A stretch of 64,000 nucleotides of DNA. It comes from VRUE01 sp963718755. Lineage in GTDB: Bacteria; Actinomycetota; Thermoleophilia; Solirubrobacterales; 70-9. Position numbers and translations under genes: made by a program. The DNA lies in assembly GCA_963718755.1 (NCBI GenBank), contig OY970376.1, positions 496,001 through 560,000 on the forward strand. The letters are read 5' to 3'. Below, piece after piece: positions 28,372 to 37,744 of the stretch (within the stretch, counting starts at the first letter, position 1; each line of letters opens with the position of its first letter). The notes beneath the pieces are model-generated. The model worked only from the letters and a program-made list of their open reading frames with translations. It was not told the origin of the DNA and ran no database searches.

Positions 28372-29121
28372 TCATGCGGCTTCAACTATGGCTGCGAAAT
28401 CCTCCGGATCGAGGCTCGCGCCGCCGACCAGCGCCCCGTCGATGTCGGGCTGTGAGAGGAGCTCGGCGGCGTTGGCGGGCTTGACCGAGCCGCCGTAGAG
28501 GATCCGCACCTCATCGGCTGCGGCGCCGCGCTCGCGCAGCACGTCGCGGATGAAGGCGCATGCCTCCTGCGCCTGCTCAGAGCTCGCCGTACGGCCGGTT
28601 CCGATCGCCCAGATCGGCTCGTAGGCGATGACCACCTCGGCCAGCCCCGCGGACTCGACCCCGGCCAGGTCAGCCTGGAGCTGGTTCTCCAACACGCCCT
28701 TGGTCTGGTCCGCGTCGCGCGCCTCCTCGCTCTCGCCGACGCAGAGGATCGGCTCGAGCCCTGCCGCGAGCGCGGCCGGCACCTTGCGCGCCAACGCCTC
28801 GTCGGTCTCGTTGAAGTACTGGCGGCGCTCGGAGTGGCCCAGCACCACCGCCTCGACGTCGAGCTCGACCAGCATCGGCGCCGATACCTCGCCGGTGAAG
28901 GCGCCCGTGTCCTCCTCGTGCATGTTCTGCGCGGCGACCTTGACGGCGGTGCCGTAGCGACGCTCAACCACCGCGGTGAGCGCGGTGAACGGCGGGCAGA
29001 TGACGACGTCGTGCTGCGTCGCCGCGATCCGCGGCAGCAGCGCGTCGACGAAGTCGGCCGCCTCAGCGACGGTCTTGTGCATCTTCCAGTTGGCGGCGAG
29101 GTAGGGGGTTCGGTCAGGCAT
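28372..29121 (-). CDS. tpiA: Triosephosphate isomerase
   Basis: Interconverts dihydroxyacetone phosphate and glyceraldehyde 3-phosphate; 249 residues, TIM barrel. N-terminal AANWKMHKT carries the substrate lysine, VVLGHSERRQYF the catalytic histidine, AYEPIWAIGTG the catalytic glutamate with the mobile loop, and ILYGGSVKPANA the phosphate-binding glycines. The ATG overlaps the pgk stop by eight bases. Confidence 0.97.
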   Translation of the reverse strand: MPDRTPYLAANWKMHKTVAEAADFVDALLPRIAATQHDVVICPPFTALTAVVERRYGTAVKVAAQNMHEEDTGAFTGEVSAPMLVELDVEAVVLGHSERRQYFNETDEALARKVPAALAAGLEPILCVGESEEARDADQTKGVLENQLQADLAGVESAGLAEVVIAYEPIWAIGTGRTASSEQAQEACAFIRDVLRERGAAADEVRILYGGSVKPANAAELLSQPDIDGALVGGASLDPEDFAAIVEAA

Positions 29122-30301
29122 CTCTCAAAGCCTCCACTCCCGGCAGCTTCTTTCCCTCCAATAGCTCCAACGAGGCTCCTCCTCCGGTCGAGACCCAATC
29201 CACTTTCTCAGCCAGCCCAAACTGGTGCAGCGCCGCCACCGAGTCGCCCCCGCCGACTACGGTCGTGCCCGGTGCGTCGGCAACCGCCTCGGCGACGGCT
29301 CGCGTGCCGGCCGCGAACGGCTCCAGCTCGAACGCCCCCATTGGCCCGTTCCAGAGCACGGTGCCCGCGGCGCCGACGGTTTTCGCGTAGGCGGCGGCGC
29401 TGGCCGGCCCGATATCGAGCCCCATCCAACCGTCCGGAACGATGACGCCCTCGGCGAGCCGCACCGCGGTACCGGCGTCGAACTCTTCGCCGAGCACGAG
29501 GTCGGTCGGCAGCGAGAGCTCGCACTCGGACCCCGCCGCCCGCTTCAGCGCGTCGGCGGCCAGGGGAACCCCTTCCTCCTCGAGCAGCGAGTTGCCGATC
29601 GGGATGTCCTGCGCACGGAAGAAGCTGAAGCACATCGCGCCGCCGATCAGGATGCTGTCGGCGATCTCCAGAAAGCGCTCGATCACCCCGATCTTGTCGC
29701 TCACCTTGGCGCCGCCGAGGACTACGACGAGGGGCCGCTCGGGCGACTCGACCACCCGGGTCAGCTCGGTCACCTCGCGCTCGAGCAGCAGGCCCGCGTA
29801 ACCGGGCAGAAGGTGGGCCACGCCCTCGGTGCTGGCGTGGGCCCGGTGAGCGGCGCCGAAGGCGTCGTTGACGTAGAGGTCGGCGAGCGCCGCCAGCGCT
29901 TTGGCCAGCTCGGGATCGTTCTCGGTCTCACCCGGCTCGAAGCGGACGTTCTCGAGCAGCAGCACGTCGCCGGGGCTCAGCCCAGCGGCCATCGTCTCGA
30001 CCTCCTCGTCGATCACCGCGGGGGCCTGCTTCACCGGGGCCCCGAGCAGCTCGCCAAGCCGCTCCCCGACCGGCCGCATCGAGAGCGCCGGGTCGACCTT
30101 GCCCTTGGGACGGCCGAGGTGGGAGACGAGGACAAGCGCCCCGCCGCGCTCGCGCAGCAACTCGATCGTCGGCAGCGCCGCCCGGATCCGCGTGTCGTCG
30201 CCGACCCGCCCGCCGTCCAGCGGCACGTTGAAGTCGACCCGCACGAGCACCCGCTTGCCGGCGACGTCGGCGTCGCGCACGCTCTCCTTGGCGAAGCTCA
30301 C
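29114..30301 (-). CDS. pgk: Phosphoglycerate kinase
   Basis: Transfers phosphate from 1,3-bisphosphoglycerate to ADP; 395 residues. VLVRVDFNVPL marks the N-terminal substrate site, LVSHLGRPKG and ENVRFEPGE follow, the hinge and nucleotide domain contain VLGGAKVSDKI, and the C-terminal VVGGGDSVAA and STGGGASLELLEGK bind nucleotide. The GTG start giving VSFAKESV fits family N-termini; the frame further upstream overlaps gap. Confidence 0.97.
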   Translation of the reverse strand: MSFAKESVRDADVAGKRVLVRVDFNVPLDGGRVGDDTRIRAALPTIELLRERGGALVLVSHLGRPKGKVDPALSMRPVGERLGELLGAPVKQAPAVIDEEVETMAAGLSPGDVLLLENVRFEPGETENDPELAKALAALADLYVNDAFGAAHRAHASTEGVAHLLPGYAGLLLEREVTELTRVVESPERPLVVVLGGAKVSDKIGVIERFLEIADSILIGGAMCFSFFRAQDIPIGNSLLEEEGVPLAADALKRAAGSECELSLPTDLVLGEEFDAGTAVRLAEGVIVPDGWMGLDIGPASAAAYAKTVGAAGTVLWNGPMGAFELEPFAAGTRAVAEAVADAPGTTVVGGGDSVAALHQFGLAEKVDWVSTGGGASLELLEGKKLPGVEALRDA

Positions 30302-30320
30302 GGCGCCCTCCGGACGGGGC

Positions 30321-31325
<1,005 letters not shown>

Positions 31326-31367
31326 GAAGTCATGCCCTCCTGGAATTGATTCTTCGTTGGTTTAAGG

Positions 31368-31730
31368 CTAGTCACTGCCGACCGTCACCTCGATTTCATA
31401 CCCGTCCGGGTCCTGCAGGAACGCCGAGTAGGAGCCGGAGCCGTGCGAACGCCGCTCGCCCGGCTCGCCGACGGCCTTCCCGCCCGCCCCCACGCCCTGC
31501 TCCCAGGCCGCCTTGACCGCGACGATCCCCAGCCCCGAGAAGCTGAGCAGGCCGAAACCCGGTTTGGCCGGGTGGTGGGCGGCAATGAAGAAGACCGGTT
31601 TGGCGATGCCCCAGCCAATCGTCTCGTCCTCCTCGAAATGGCGCCGCCAGCCAAGCGGCGCGAGCAGCGCGTCGTAGAAGGACGCGCTCCGGTCGAGGTC
31701 GGAAACCTCCAGGAGGACATGGTGCAACAT
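31368..31730 (-). CDS. VOC / glyoxalase-fold protein
   Basis: 120 residues with the paired beta-alpha-beta-beta-beta units of the vicinal oxygen chelate superfamily: MLHHVLLEVSDLDRSASFYDALLAPLGW at the front and YSAFLQDPDGYEIEVT at the end. Metal-ligand candidates are the first-strand His and the final Glu. Members include glyoxalases, dioxygenases and resistance proteins; nothing here decides between them. Single gene between gap and an ABC exporter. Confidence 0.8.
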   Translation of the reverse strand: MLHHVLLEVSDLDRSASFYDALLAPLGWRRHFEEDETIGWGIAKPVFFIAAHHPAKPGFGLLSFSGLGIVAVKAAWEQGVGAGGKAVGEPGERRSHGSGSYSAFLQDPDGYEIEVTVGSD

Positions 31731-31830
31731 CGGGCTGGAGAGGCTATATGGGGGGCCGGGCGGCGGGTCGGCCGGTCGGATCGGACGAGCGCCACATTTA
31801 CCCCCTATGGCGTGGTCGATGTGACGTTCG

Positions 31831-32592
31831 TCAGCCGCCGCGCGGGGTCCAGCGAAAGAAGCGGATCGCCAGCAGCAACCCGGCGACGCCCCAGATCGCC
31901 ACCACCGCCAGGTGGTCCCAGGCGATCGACGAACCACCGCCTGGCACGTAGGCGTCGAAGAACGCCTGGAAGAAAGGGCGGATCGGGAAGTGGTTGGCGA
32001 AGTCGGTGACGCCGGAGGGCAGCTCGTCGTCGGGGATGAAGACGCCGGAGAGAAAGTAGAGCGGCAGCAGCAGAGCGTTGACGATCGGCGCGGCAGCGTC
32101 CTGCGAGGGGATCGCCGCCGTGAGGGCGATGCCGAGGCAGCAGAAGGACGCCGCGCCCACGGCGAGCACGACGAGCAGCTCCGGCGCCTGCGCCCAGGGG
32201 ATCGGCACGCCGTAGAGCAGCTTGCCGAGCGCCGCGACCAGCGCCAGCATCAGCGCCGCGACGACGATCGAGTTGCCGACCCGGCCGGTGATGAAGACCC
32301 ACGGCGGCAGCGGCGTCGCCCGGACGCGCTTGAGGCGGCTTTCTTCGCGAGCGATGACCAGCGACATGCCCAGCGTCTGCATCGTCGCCGAGACCACCGC
32401 GAGGGTGATGATCGCGGGCACGTAGTAAGTCGTGATCTCGATTCCGCCGGCGACGTCGATCGTCTGGTCGCCGAAGACCGTGGCAAAGATCAGCAGCAGG
32501 ATCACCGGGAAGGCGACGGTGAAGAAGACCGCGGCCGGGTTGCGCCAGAAGACCTTCTGGTCGTAGCGGAGCTGGTGGAGGACGAGGCTCAT
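31831..32592 (-). CDS. ABC-2 type transporter permease
   Basis: 253 residues with six predicted membrane helices and the ABC-2 layout: N-terminal QLRYDQKVFWRNPAAVFFTVAFPVI, a short outside loop with the ferric/drug-exporter-like GDQTIDVAGG, then helices including YYVPAIITLAVVSATMQTLG and the LLPLYFLSGVFIPDDELP segment. The ATPase gene upstream overlaps by ATGA, giving a two-component exporter of the DrrA/DrrB type. Substrate unknown. Confidence 0.88.
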   Translation of the reverse strand: MSLVLHQLRYDQKVFWRNPAAVFFTVAFPVILLLIFATVFGDQTIDVAGGIEITTYYVPAIITLAVVSATMQTLGMSLVIAREESRLKRVRATPLPPWVFITGRVGNSIVVAALMLALVAALGKLLYGVPIPWAQAPELLVVLAVGAASFCCLGIALTAAIPSQDAAAPIVNALLLPLYFLSGVFIPDDELPSGVTDFANHFPIRPFFQAFFDAYVPGGGSSIAWDHLAVVAIWGVAGLLLAIRFFRWTPRGG

Positions 32593-33449
32593 GCTGGTTT
32601 GGTCAGCTCGAGGTAAACGTCCTCGAGGCTGGGCCGGGTGACCTCCAGCCCCTCGATCTCGATCTCCTCGGCCAGAGCCCTACCGGTCAGCTCGTTGAGC
32701 GTCTGCACCGGGGTCGTCGTCTCCAGCTCGACCTCGCGGCCGTTCTCGCGGTAGCTGATCCGCGCCGGGCGGCTCTCGCGGTCGCCTAGATCCTCGGGCG
32801 TGCCGCGGGCGACGATCTCACCGCCGGCGATGACCGCGACCCGATCCGCCAGGCGCTGTGCCTCGTCCATGTAGTGGGTGGTGAGGAAGATGGTCTTGCC
32901 GAGCTCGCGCAGCCCGGCGATCACGTCCCAGGCCTGCCGCCGCGCCTCGGGATCGAAGCCGGTCGTCGGCTCGTCGAGAAAGAGCAGGTCGGGGTCGCCG
33001 ACGAGCGCCATGCCGACGTCGAGGCGGCGCTGCTGGCCGCCGGAGAGGCGGCCGGTTCGCTCGTCGGCCTTGCCGCTCAGCCCAACTGCCTCGATTACCT
33101 CCTCGACCGGGCGCGGCGCCCGGTAGTAGCCCGCGTAGAGGGACAGCGACTCGGCCACCGTCAGGTATGGCTCGAGCCGCCCGCTCTGCAGGACGACGCC
33201 GATTCGCTCGCGCCACTCGCGGTCGGCGCGCTCCGGATCCTCGCCAAAGACGGCGATATCGCCCGCGCTGCGCTTGCGGTAGCCCTCGAGGATCTCCACC
33301 GTCGTCGTCTTGCCGGCGCCGTTGGGGCCGAGGAAGGCGAAGATCTCCCCCGGCAGCACCTCGAGATCGATGCCGCGCACGGCCTCGGCGTCGCCGTAGC
33401 TCTTGCGCAGGCCGCGGATGGAGATGACGGGAGTGGGAACCTCGGACAA
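32589..33449 (-). CDS. ABC transporter ATP-binding protein
   Basis: 286 residues. The nucleotide-binding domain shows Walker A LGPNGAGKTTT near residue 40, Q-loop VVLQSGRLEPYLTVAE, signature LSGGQQRRLDVGMAL, Walker B LLFLDEPTTGFD and the H-loop LTTHYMDEA. The 50-residue C-terminal extension (RENGREVELETTTP...) is typical of exporter ATPases of the DrrA family. A TTG is the most upstream start fitting the family N-terminus. It works with the overlapping permease gene. Confidence 0.92.
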   Translation of the reverse strand: MSEVPTPVISIRGLRKSYGDAEAVRGIDLEVLPGEIFAFLGPNGAGKTTTVEILEGYRKRSAGDIAVFGEDPERADREWRERIGVVLQSGRLEPYLTVAESLSLYAGYYRAPRPVEEVIEAVGLSGKADERTGRLSGGQQRRLDVGMALVGDPDLLFLDEPTTGFDPEARRQAWDVIAGLRELGKTIFLTTHYMDEAQRLADRVAVIAGGEIVARGTPEDLGDRESRPARISYRENGREVELETTTPVQTLNELTGRALAEEIEIEGLEVTRPSLEDVYLELTKPA

Positions 33450-33461
33450 AGCCGAAGCAGT

Positions 33462-34394
33462 CTACGAGTCCGCTGGTTCGAGGTCGCGGTGCTTGACGCG
33501 CACGACCACGCCCTCGCTGCCCTCGAGCGCACGGCGGATGCGGTCGGCGACGGTGACCGAGCGGTGCTTGCCGCCGGTACAGCCGACCGCGATCGTCAGG
33601 TGGCTCTTGCCCTCGACGACGTAGGCGGGGACGAGGAACTCGAGCAACGGCAGCAACCGGCCGTAGAACTCGCCCGCCTGCGTGCCCGACTCGACGTAGG
33701 CGCGCACCTCCTCGTCGAGCCCCGTCTGCGGGCGCAGCTCGTCGACGTAATGTGGATTTGGCAGGAAGCGGACGTCGAGGGTGAGGTCGGCGTCGCGCGG
33801 GGGGCCGTTCTTGAAGCCGAAGGTGAGCAGGGTCAGCGCCAGCTTGCCGCTGTCGTGCCCGCCCAGCATCTCCTCGGCGATCCGCCGCCGCAGCTGGCCG
33901 CCGGTGAGGCCGCTGCTGTCCATGACCATGTCGGCCCGCTCGCGCAGCGGCGCCAGCAGCTCGCGCTCGGCGCGGATCCCCTCGACGATCCGCCCTTCGG
34001 GCGCCAGCGGGTGGCGCCGGCGCGTCTCCTTGTAGCGGTCGAGCAGCGTCTCCTCGTCGGCCTCGAGGAAGAGCACGGTCGGCTTTAGGCCATCGGTCTC
34101 GAGCTCGCCGAGCACCTGGAGCAGGTCCTCGAAGTACTCGCCACCGCGCACGTCGGAGACGACGGCGGCCTTCTCGACGCCGCTGCCCTCGTGGCGGAAG
34201 AGCTCGCCGAGGCTGCCGATCATCCGCGGCGGCAGGTTGTCGACGCAGAAGTAGCCGCCGTCCTCGAAGGCGGCAATCGCCTCCGACTTGCCGGCGCCCG
34301 AGTGGCCGGTGATCAGGATCAGCTCGACCGCTTTGCCGGCCCGGTGGCCGTCGCGGTCCATACCCGCCTCGCTGCGTTTCGCCGCGTTTGCCAT
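33462..34394 (-). CDS. rapZ: RNase adapter protein RapZ-like
   Basis: 310 residues. The N-terminal P-loop domain has ITGHSGAGKSEAIAAFEDGGYFCVDNLPP, the C-terminal domain has LTFGFKNGPPRDADLTLDVRFLPNPHYV and IAVGCTGGKHRSV, both diagnostic of RapZ/YvcJ. Proteobacterial RapZ senses glucosamine-6-phosphate and targets small RNAs; in actinobacteria it binds nucleotides but its targets are unclear. It follows uvrC, as in many actinobacteria, but yvcK and whiA, the usual next genes, are missing here and replaced by an ABC exporter. A start 11 codons downstream (GAGGCGGGTATG) is also possible. Confidence 0.93.
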   Translation of the reverse strand: MANAAKRSEAGMDRDGHRAGKAVELILITGHSGAGKSEAIAAFEDGGYFCVDNLPPRMIGSLGELFRHEGSGVEKAAVVSDVRGGEYFEDLLQVLGELETDGLKPTVLFLEADEETLLDRYKETRRRHPLAPEGRIVEGIRAERELLAPLRERADMVMDSSGLTGGQLRRRIAEEMLGGHDSGKLALTLLTFGFKNGPPRDADLTLDVRFLPNPHYVDELRPQTGLDEEVRAYVESGTQAGEFYGRLLPLLEFLVPAYVVEGKSHLTIAVGCTGGKHRSVTVADRIRRALEGSEGVVVRVKHRDLEPADS

Positions 34395-34409
34395 CAGTCG
34401 CAGCTCATT

Positions 34410-36290
34410 TCAGCCGCCGGTCCGGTGCAGCTGCTCGTGGATCTCGCGCGCCAGCTTGCCCGGCACGCCCGGCACCGCCTCCAGCTCCTCGCGGCTCGCC
34501 GCGAGGAACCGCTCGGGGGTGCCGAAGTGGTTGAGGAAGGCGCGCTTGCGGGCGGGGCCAACGCCCTTGAGGCCGTCGAGGACCGAACCGGTCATCGCCC
34601 GGTCGCGGCGGCCGCGGTGGTGATCGATCGCGAAGCGGTGCGCCTCGTCGCGCACCCGCTGCAAGAGCTTCGAGGCCTCGGACTCCGCCGCCAAGTCGAT
34701 AGGAACGGGGCGGCCGGGGATGTAGACCTCCTCCTGCCGCTTGGCCAAGGAGACGACCGTGACGCCGCGCTCGGCGAAGGGTCCGAGCGCTCGCATCGCC
34801 GCGCTGAGCTGCCCTTTGCCGCCGTCGACGACGACCAGCGACGGCAGCGCCGCAAAGCTCTCGTCGCGCTTGCCGTCGTGCGGAGAGAGATCGACCTGCT
34901 CCTCGTAGCGGCTGACACGGCGGCTCAACACCTCCTGCATGGAAGCGAAGTCGTCGGACCCGTTGCTGCGCTCACCGCGGACCCGGAAGCGTCGGTAGTC
35001 GGCCTTCTTGGTGGCGCCCCCCTCGAAGACGACCATCGAGGCGACCGTGTGCTCGCCGCCGATGTTGGAAATGTCGAAGCCCTCGATCCGAACCGGCAGC
35101 TCCTCCATCCGCAGCGCCTCGCGCAGGTCGGCGAGCGAGTCGACGCGGCGCTGGCGCCGGTGCTCGCGCCGCAGCCGGTCCTGATCGAGGGCGAGCCGGG
35201 CGTTGCGCTCGGCGAGCTCGCGCAGGCGGCGCTTGTCGCCGCGCTCGGCGACGCGCACCTCGACCGGCGAGCCGCGCTTCTCCCCCAGCGCCTCGGCCAG
35301 CAGCGCCGCCCGCTCGGAGAGGTAGGGGCCGACGACGATCGTGCGCGGCATCGCCGGCGAAGCCGAGTAGTACTGGCCGATGAACTCCTCGGCGACCTCG
35401 GCCAGGTCGCGTTCGGCCTGGTTGTCGAGGTAGAAGCTCTGGCGCTCAGCGAGGATGCCGTCGCGCACCTGGAAGACCTGGGCGTTGGCGTCCGCCCCTT
35501 CGCTTGCGACACCGATCAGGTCGGCGGTGCCAACCGAGCCGCCGGCGATCCGCTGCCGCTCGAAGAGCGACTGGACCGCTTTGAGGCGGTCGCGGTGCAC
35601 CGCGGCCCGCTCGAACTCCCGCGCCGCCGCGGCTTCCTCCATCTTCGCCTGCTCGTCGGCCTCGACCTGTCGGTAGCGGCCGGAGAGGAAGTCGACGATC
35701 GCGTCGATGTTGCGCCTGTACTCCTCCTGGCCGATGTAGCCGACGCACGGCGCCCCGCAACGCTTGATGAAGTAGTCGAGACAGGGGCTGCCGGAGCGCC
35801 GGCCGGGCTCGGCGCCCTCGCAGGTGCGGAACTGGAAGAGCTTGCCGAGCAGGTCGAGCGTCTCCCGCACCCGCTTGGCGCTGGAGAAGGGGCCGAAGTA
35901 GGCGCGGCCGGCGCGGTGCTTCTCGCGAGTGAAGTAGACGCGCGGGTAGTCCTCGTCGAGGCTGACGCAGACGTAGGGATAGGACTTGTCGTCGCGCAGG
36001 CGGATGTTGAAGCGCGGCCGGTGGCGCTTGATGAAGCTCTGCTCGGCGAGCAGCGCCTCGGCCTCGTTGGCGGTGACGAGGACGTCGATTCGGTCGACGC
36101 GCGAGGTGAGGCGCGTCTCGCCGCCGGAGAAATGCGAGCCAACCCGCTTGCGGATCGAGCGGGCCTTGCCGACGTAGAGCAGCTCGCCATTGGCCTCATA
36201 GAAGAGGTAGACGCCGGGCGCGTCGGGAAGCTCGCGGCGCTGCCGCGCCAGCCGCTCCGCGCGCGAGGTCTCTCGGTTGCTTTCGCTCAC
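34410..36290 (-). CDS. uvrC: Excinuclease ABC subunit C
   Basis: Dual-incision nuclease of nucleotide excision repair, 626 residues. The GIY-YIG nuclease domain is at the N-terminus (APGVYLFYEANGELLYVGKA, SIRKRVGSHF), a UvrB-interacting UVR motif near 210 (ADEQAKMEEAAAAREFERAA), the RNase H-like second nuclease domain follows (ISNIGGEHTVASMVVFEGG), and a helix-hairpin-helix tail (LKGVGPARKRAFLNHFG) ends it. The GTG start sits directly against a TTGGCCAA palindrome and has no clear ribosome-binding site. rapZ follows 15 bases downstream. Confidence 0.95.
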   Translation of the reverse strand: MSESNRETSRAERLARQRRELPDAPGVYLFYEANGELLYVGKARSIRKRVGSHFSGGETRLTSRVDRIDVLVTANEAEALLAEQSFIKRHRPRFNIRLRDDKSYPYVCVSLDEDYPRVYFTREKHRAGRAYFGPFSSAKRVRETLDLLGKLFQFRTCEGAEPGRRSGSPCLDYFIKRCGAPCVGYIGQEEYRRNIDAIVDFLSGRYRQVEADEQAKMEEAAAAREFERAAVHRDRLKAVQSLFERQRIAGGSVGTADLIGVASEGADANAQVFQVRDGILAERQSFYLDNQAERDLAEVAEEFIGQYYSASPAMPRTIVVGPYLSERAALLAEALGEKRGSPVEVRVAERGDKRRLRELAERNARLALDQDRLRREHRRQRRVDSLADLREALRMEELPVRIEGFDISNIGGEHTVASMVVFEGGATKKADYRRFRVRGERSNGSDDFASMQEVLSRRVSRYEEQVDLSPHDGKRDESFAALPSLVVVDGGKGQLSAAMRALGPFAERGVTVVSLAKRQEEVYIPGRPVPIDLAAESEASKLLQRVRDEAHRFAIDHHRGRRDRAMTGSVLDGLKGVGPARKRAFLNHFGTPERFLAASREELEAVPGVPGKLAREIHEQLHRTGG

Positions 36291-36325
36291 TTGGCCAAAG
36301 GGTAGGCTCCTGGCCAGTTGGCCAA
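36291..36325. promoter_or_regulatory. Three 8-base palindromes between uvrC and enoyl-CoA hydratase
   Basis: TTGGCCAA (36291-36298), CTGGCCAG (36310-36317) and TTGGCCAA (36318-36325) share the GGCC core; the last two abut. They fill the 63-base divergent gap and the first touches the uvrC start codon. This looks like a multi-site operator for a dimeric repressor. No regulator gene adjoins. Confidence 0.5.
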
Positions 36326-36353
36326 CCTTCCACACGGATACGGAGAGAGCGAG

Positions 36354-37178
36354 ATGACCACCGAGACGATCAGCCCGCCCGAGTTGAGCACGCTGCGAAT
36401 CGACGTCGATGGCGAGATCGGCACCCTCACCCTCGATCGACCCGACGCCTTCAACGCGATGAGCCCCGAGATGATCTTCGACCTTGGGACGGCCTTCGCC
36501 TGGTTCGCCGACCAGGCGCCGCTGCGGGCGCTGATCATTACCGGCGCCGGTAAGGCCTTTTGCTCTGGCGGCGACATCAACGGCTTCAAAGCCGGGGTCG
36601 AAGACGACTCGATCGACCTGCCGGCACAGGTGCGGCGCGGAGCCGAGGCGCTGCACGTCGCGATCGTCGACCTGCGCCGGATCCCATATCCGGTGATCGC
36701 GGCGGTCAACGGCGCCGCCGCCGGCGCGGGCTTCTCGCTGGCCCTGGCCTGCGACTTCCGCATAGCCGCCGCGGATGCCTTCGTCGCCTGCGCCTACGGC
36801 CGCATCGGCGCCTCGCCCGACGGTGGCATGACCTACTTCCTGCCGCGCATCGTGGGGCCCAGTCGCGCGCTGGAAATCTTCCTCGAGGACCCCAACCTGA
36901 CGGCGGCGGACGCGCTCGAGGAGGGCCTGGTCTCGGAGGTCGTCCCCCCCGACGAGCTGATGGACGCCGCGCGAGCGAAGGCCGAGAAGCTCGCCACGAA
37001 GGCTCCCCACTACGTGAAGATGGCCAAACGGCTCTGCGGCGTCAGCATCGAGAACAGCATCAACGACCACCTGCAGCTGGAGCGGCACGGAATCGCCGAC
37101 AGCATGGCGACGGAGGATCTGCGCGAAGGCGCAATCGCCTTCTTCAGCGGCGAGACGCCCGAGTTCAAGGGTCGCTGA
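36354..37178 (+). CDS. Enoyl-CoA hydratase/isomerase family protein
   Basis: Crotonase-fold protein, 274 residues, acting on acyl-CoA thioesters. The oxyanion-hole segments are GAGKAFCSGGDINGF and NGAAAGAGFSLALACDFRIA; the position after this has YGRIGASPDGGMTYFLPRIVG. The residue equivalent to the first catalytic glutamate appears as Ala/Gly-rich, while Asp (SPDGG) sits near the second, so isomerase or other activity is as likely as hydration. The ATG follows GGAGAGAG; a TTG start within the palindromes is less likely. Confidence 0.88.
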   Translation: MTTETISPPELSTLRIDVDGEIGTLTLDRPDAFNAMSPEMIFDLGTAFAWFADQAPLRALIITGAGKAFCSGGDINGFKAGVEDDSIDLPAQVRRGAEALHVAIVDLRRIPYPVIAAVNGAAAGAGFSLALACDFRIAAADAFVACAYGRIGASPDGGMTYFLPRIVGPSRALEIFLEDPNLTAADALEEGLVSEVVPPDELMDAARAKAEKLATKAPHYVKMAKRLCGVSIENSINDHLQLERHGIADSMATEDLREGAIAFFSGETPEFKGR

Positions 37179-37261
37179 ACCGGCGCCCCCGACAGGCGTA
37201 TCTGCTTCGTGAACCGTCTAGAGTCTCCCTGAGCATTCCCCACCCGGAAAGGATCGACTCG

Positions 37262-37702
37262 ATGAAGAAGCTCGCCTCCCTCCTCGTCCTCGCCCTAGTC
37301 GCAGCCGCCCTCGTCGCCTGCGGTGACGACGACTCGACCACGACGACGACCACGTCCGAAACCAGCTCCGGTGCAGCAGCGGAAGGTGGCGAAAAAGCCG
37401 GCGGCGAAGCCGGCGGCGCGACCCTCGCATTCGAAGCCGATCCCAGCGGCGAACTCGCCTACACCAGCACCTCCGCGGAAACCGAAGCCGGCGAAGTCAC
37501 CGTCGACTTCAAAAACCCACAGGGCCTCAGCCACGATGTCGCGATCGAAGACTCGAAAGGCGAAACCGTGGGCAAAACCGACGTGATTGGCGAAGGCGAA
37601 ACCTCCACCAAGGTCAATCTGAAATCGGGCGAATACACCTTCTACTGCTCGGTCCCCGGCCACCGCGAAGCAGGGATGGAAGGAACGCTGACTGTCAAAT
37701 AG
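37262..37702 (+). CDS. Blue-copper (cupredoxin) lipoprotein
   Basis: 146 residues. Lipobox LVAC gives lipidated Cys20, then a Thr/Ser/Gly/Glu linker, then a plastocyanin-like domain. The four type-1 copper ligands are visible: His91 (LSHDVAI), Cys129 (YTFYCSVPGH), His134 and Met139 (AGMEGTL). Such proteins carry electrons at the outer face of the membrane. GGAAAGG precedes the ATG by nine bases. The coding region favours GAA and AAA codons more than its neighbours do. Confidence 0.93.
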   Translation: MKKLASLLVLALVAAALVACGDDDSTTTTTTSETSSGAAAEGGEKAGGEAGGATLAFEADPSGELAYTSTSAETEAGEVTVDFKNPQGLSHDVAIEDSKGETVGKTDVIGEGETSTKVNLKSGEYTFYCSVPGHREAGMEGTLTVK

Positions 37703-37744
37703 GCGGTCCCTGACCGGCGCATCTCGGCGTCCTCGGTCACTCGC

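Noticed and set aside
34191..36305. A plus-strand frame of about 700 codons opposite uvrC and rapZ
   Set aside because: No domain pattern and no start context; the minus strand encodes a complete UvrC and RapZ.
36291..37088. Upstream extension of uvrC to 892 codons
   Set aside because: The extra part lies antisense to the enoyl-CoA hydratase and has no family similarity; GTG at 36290 fits UvrC.
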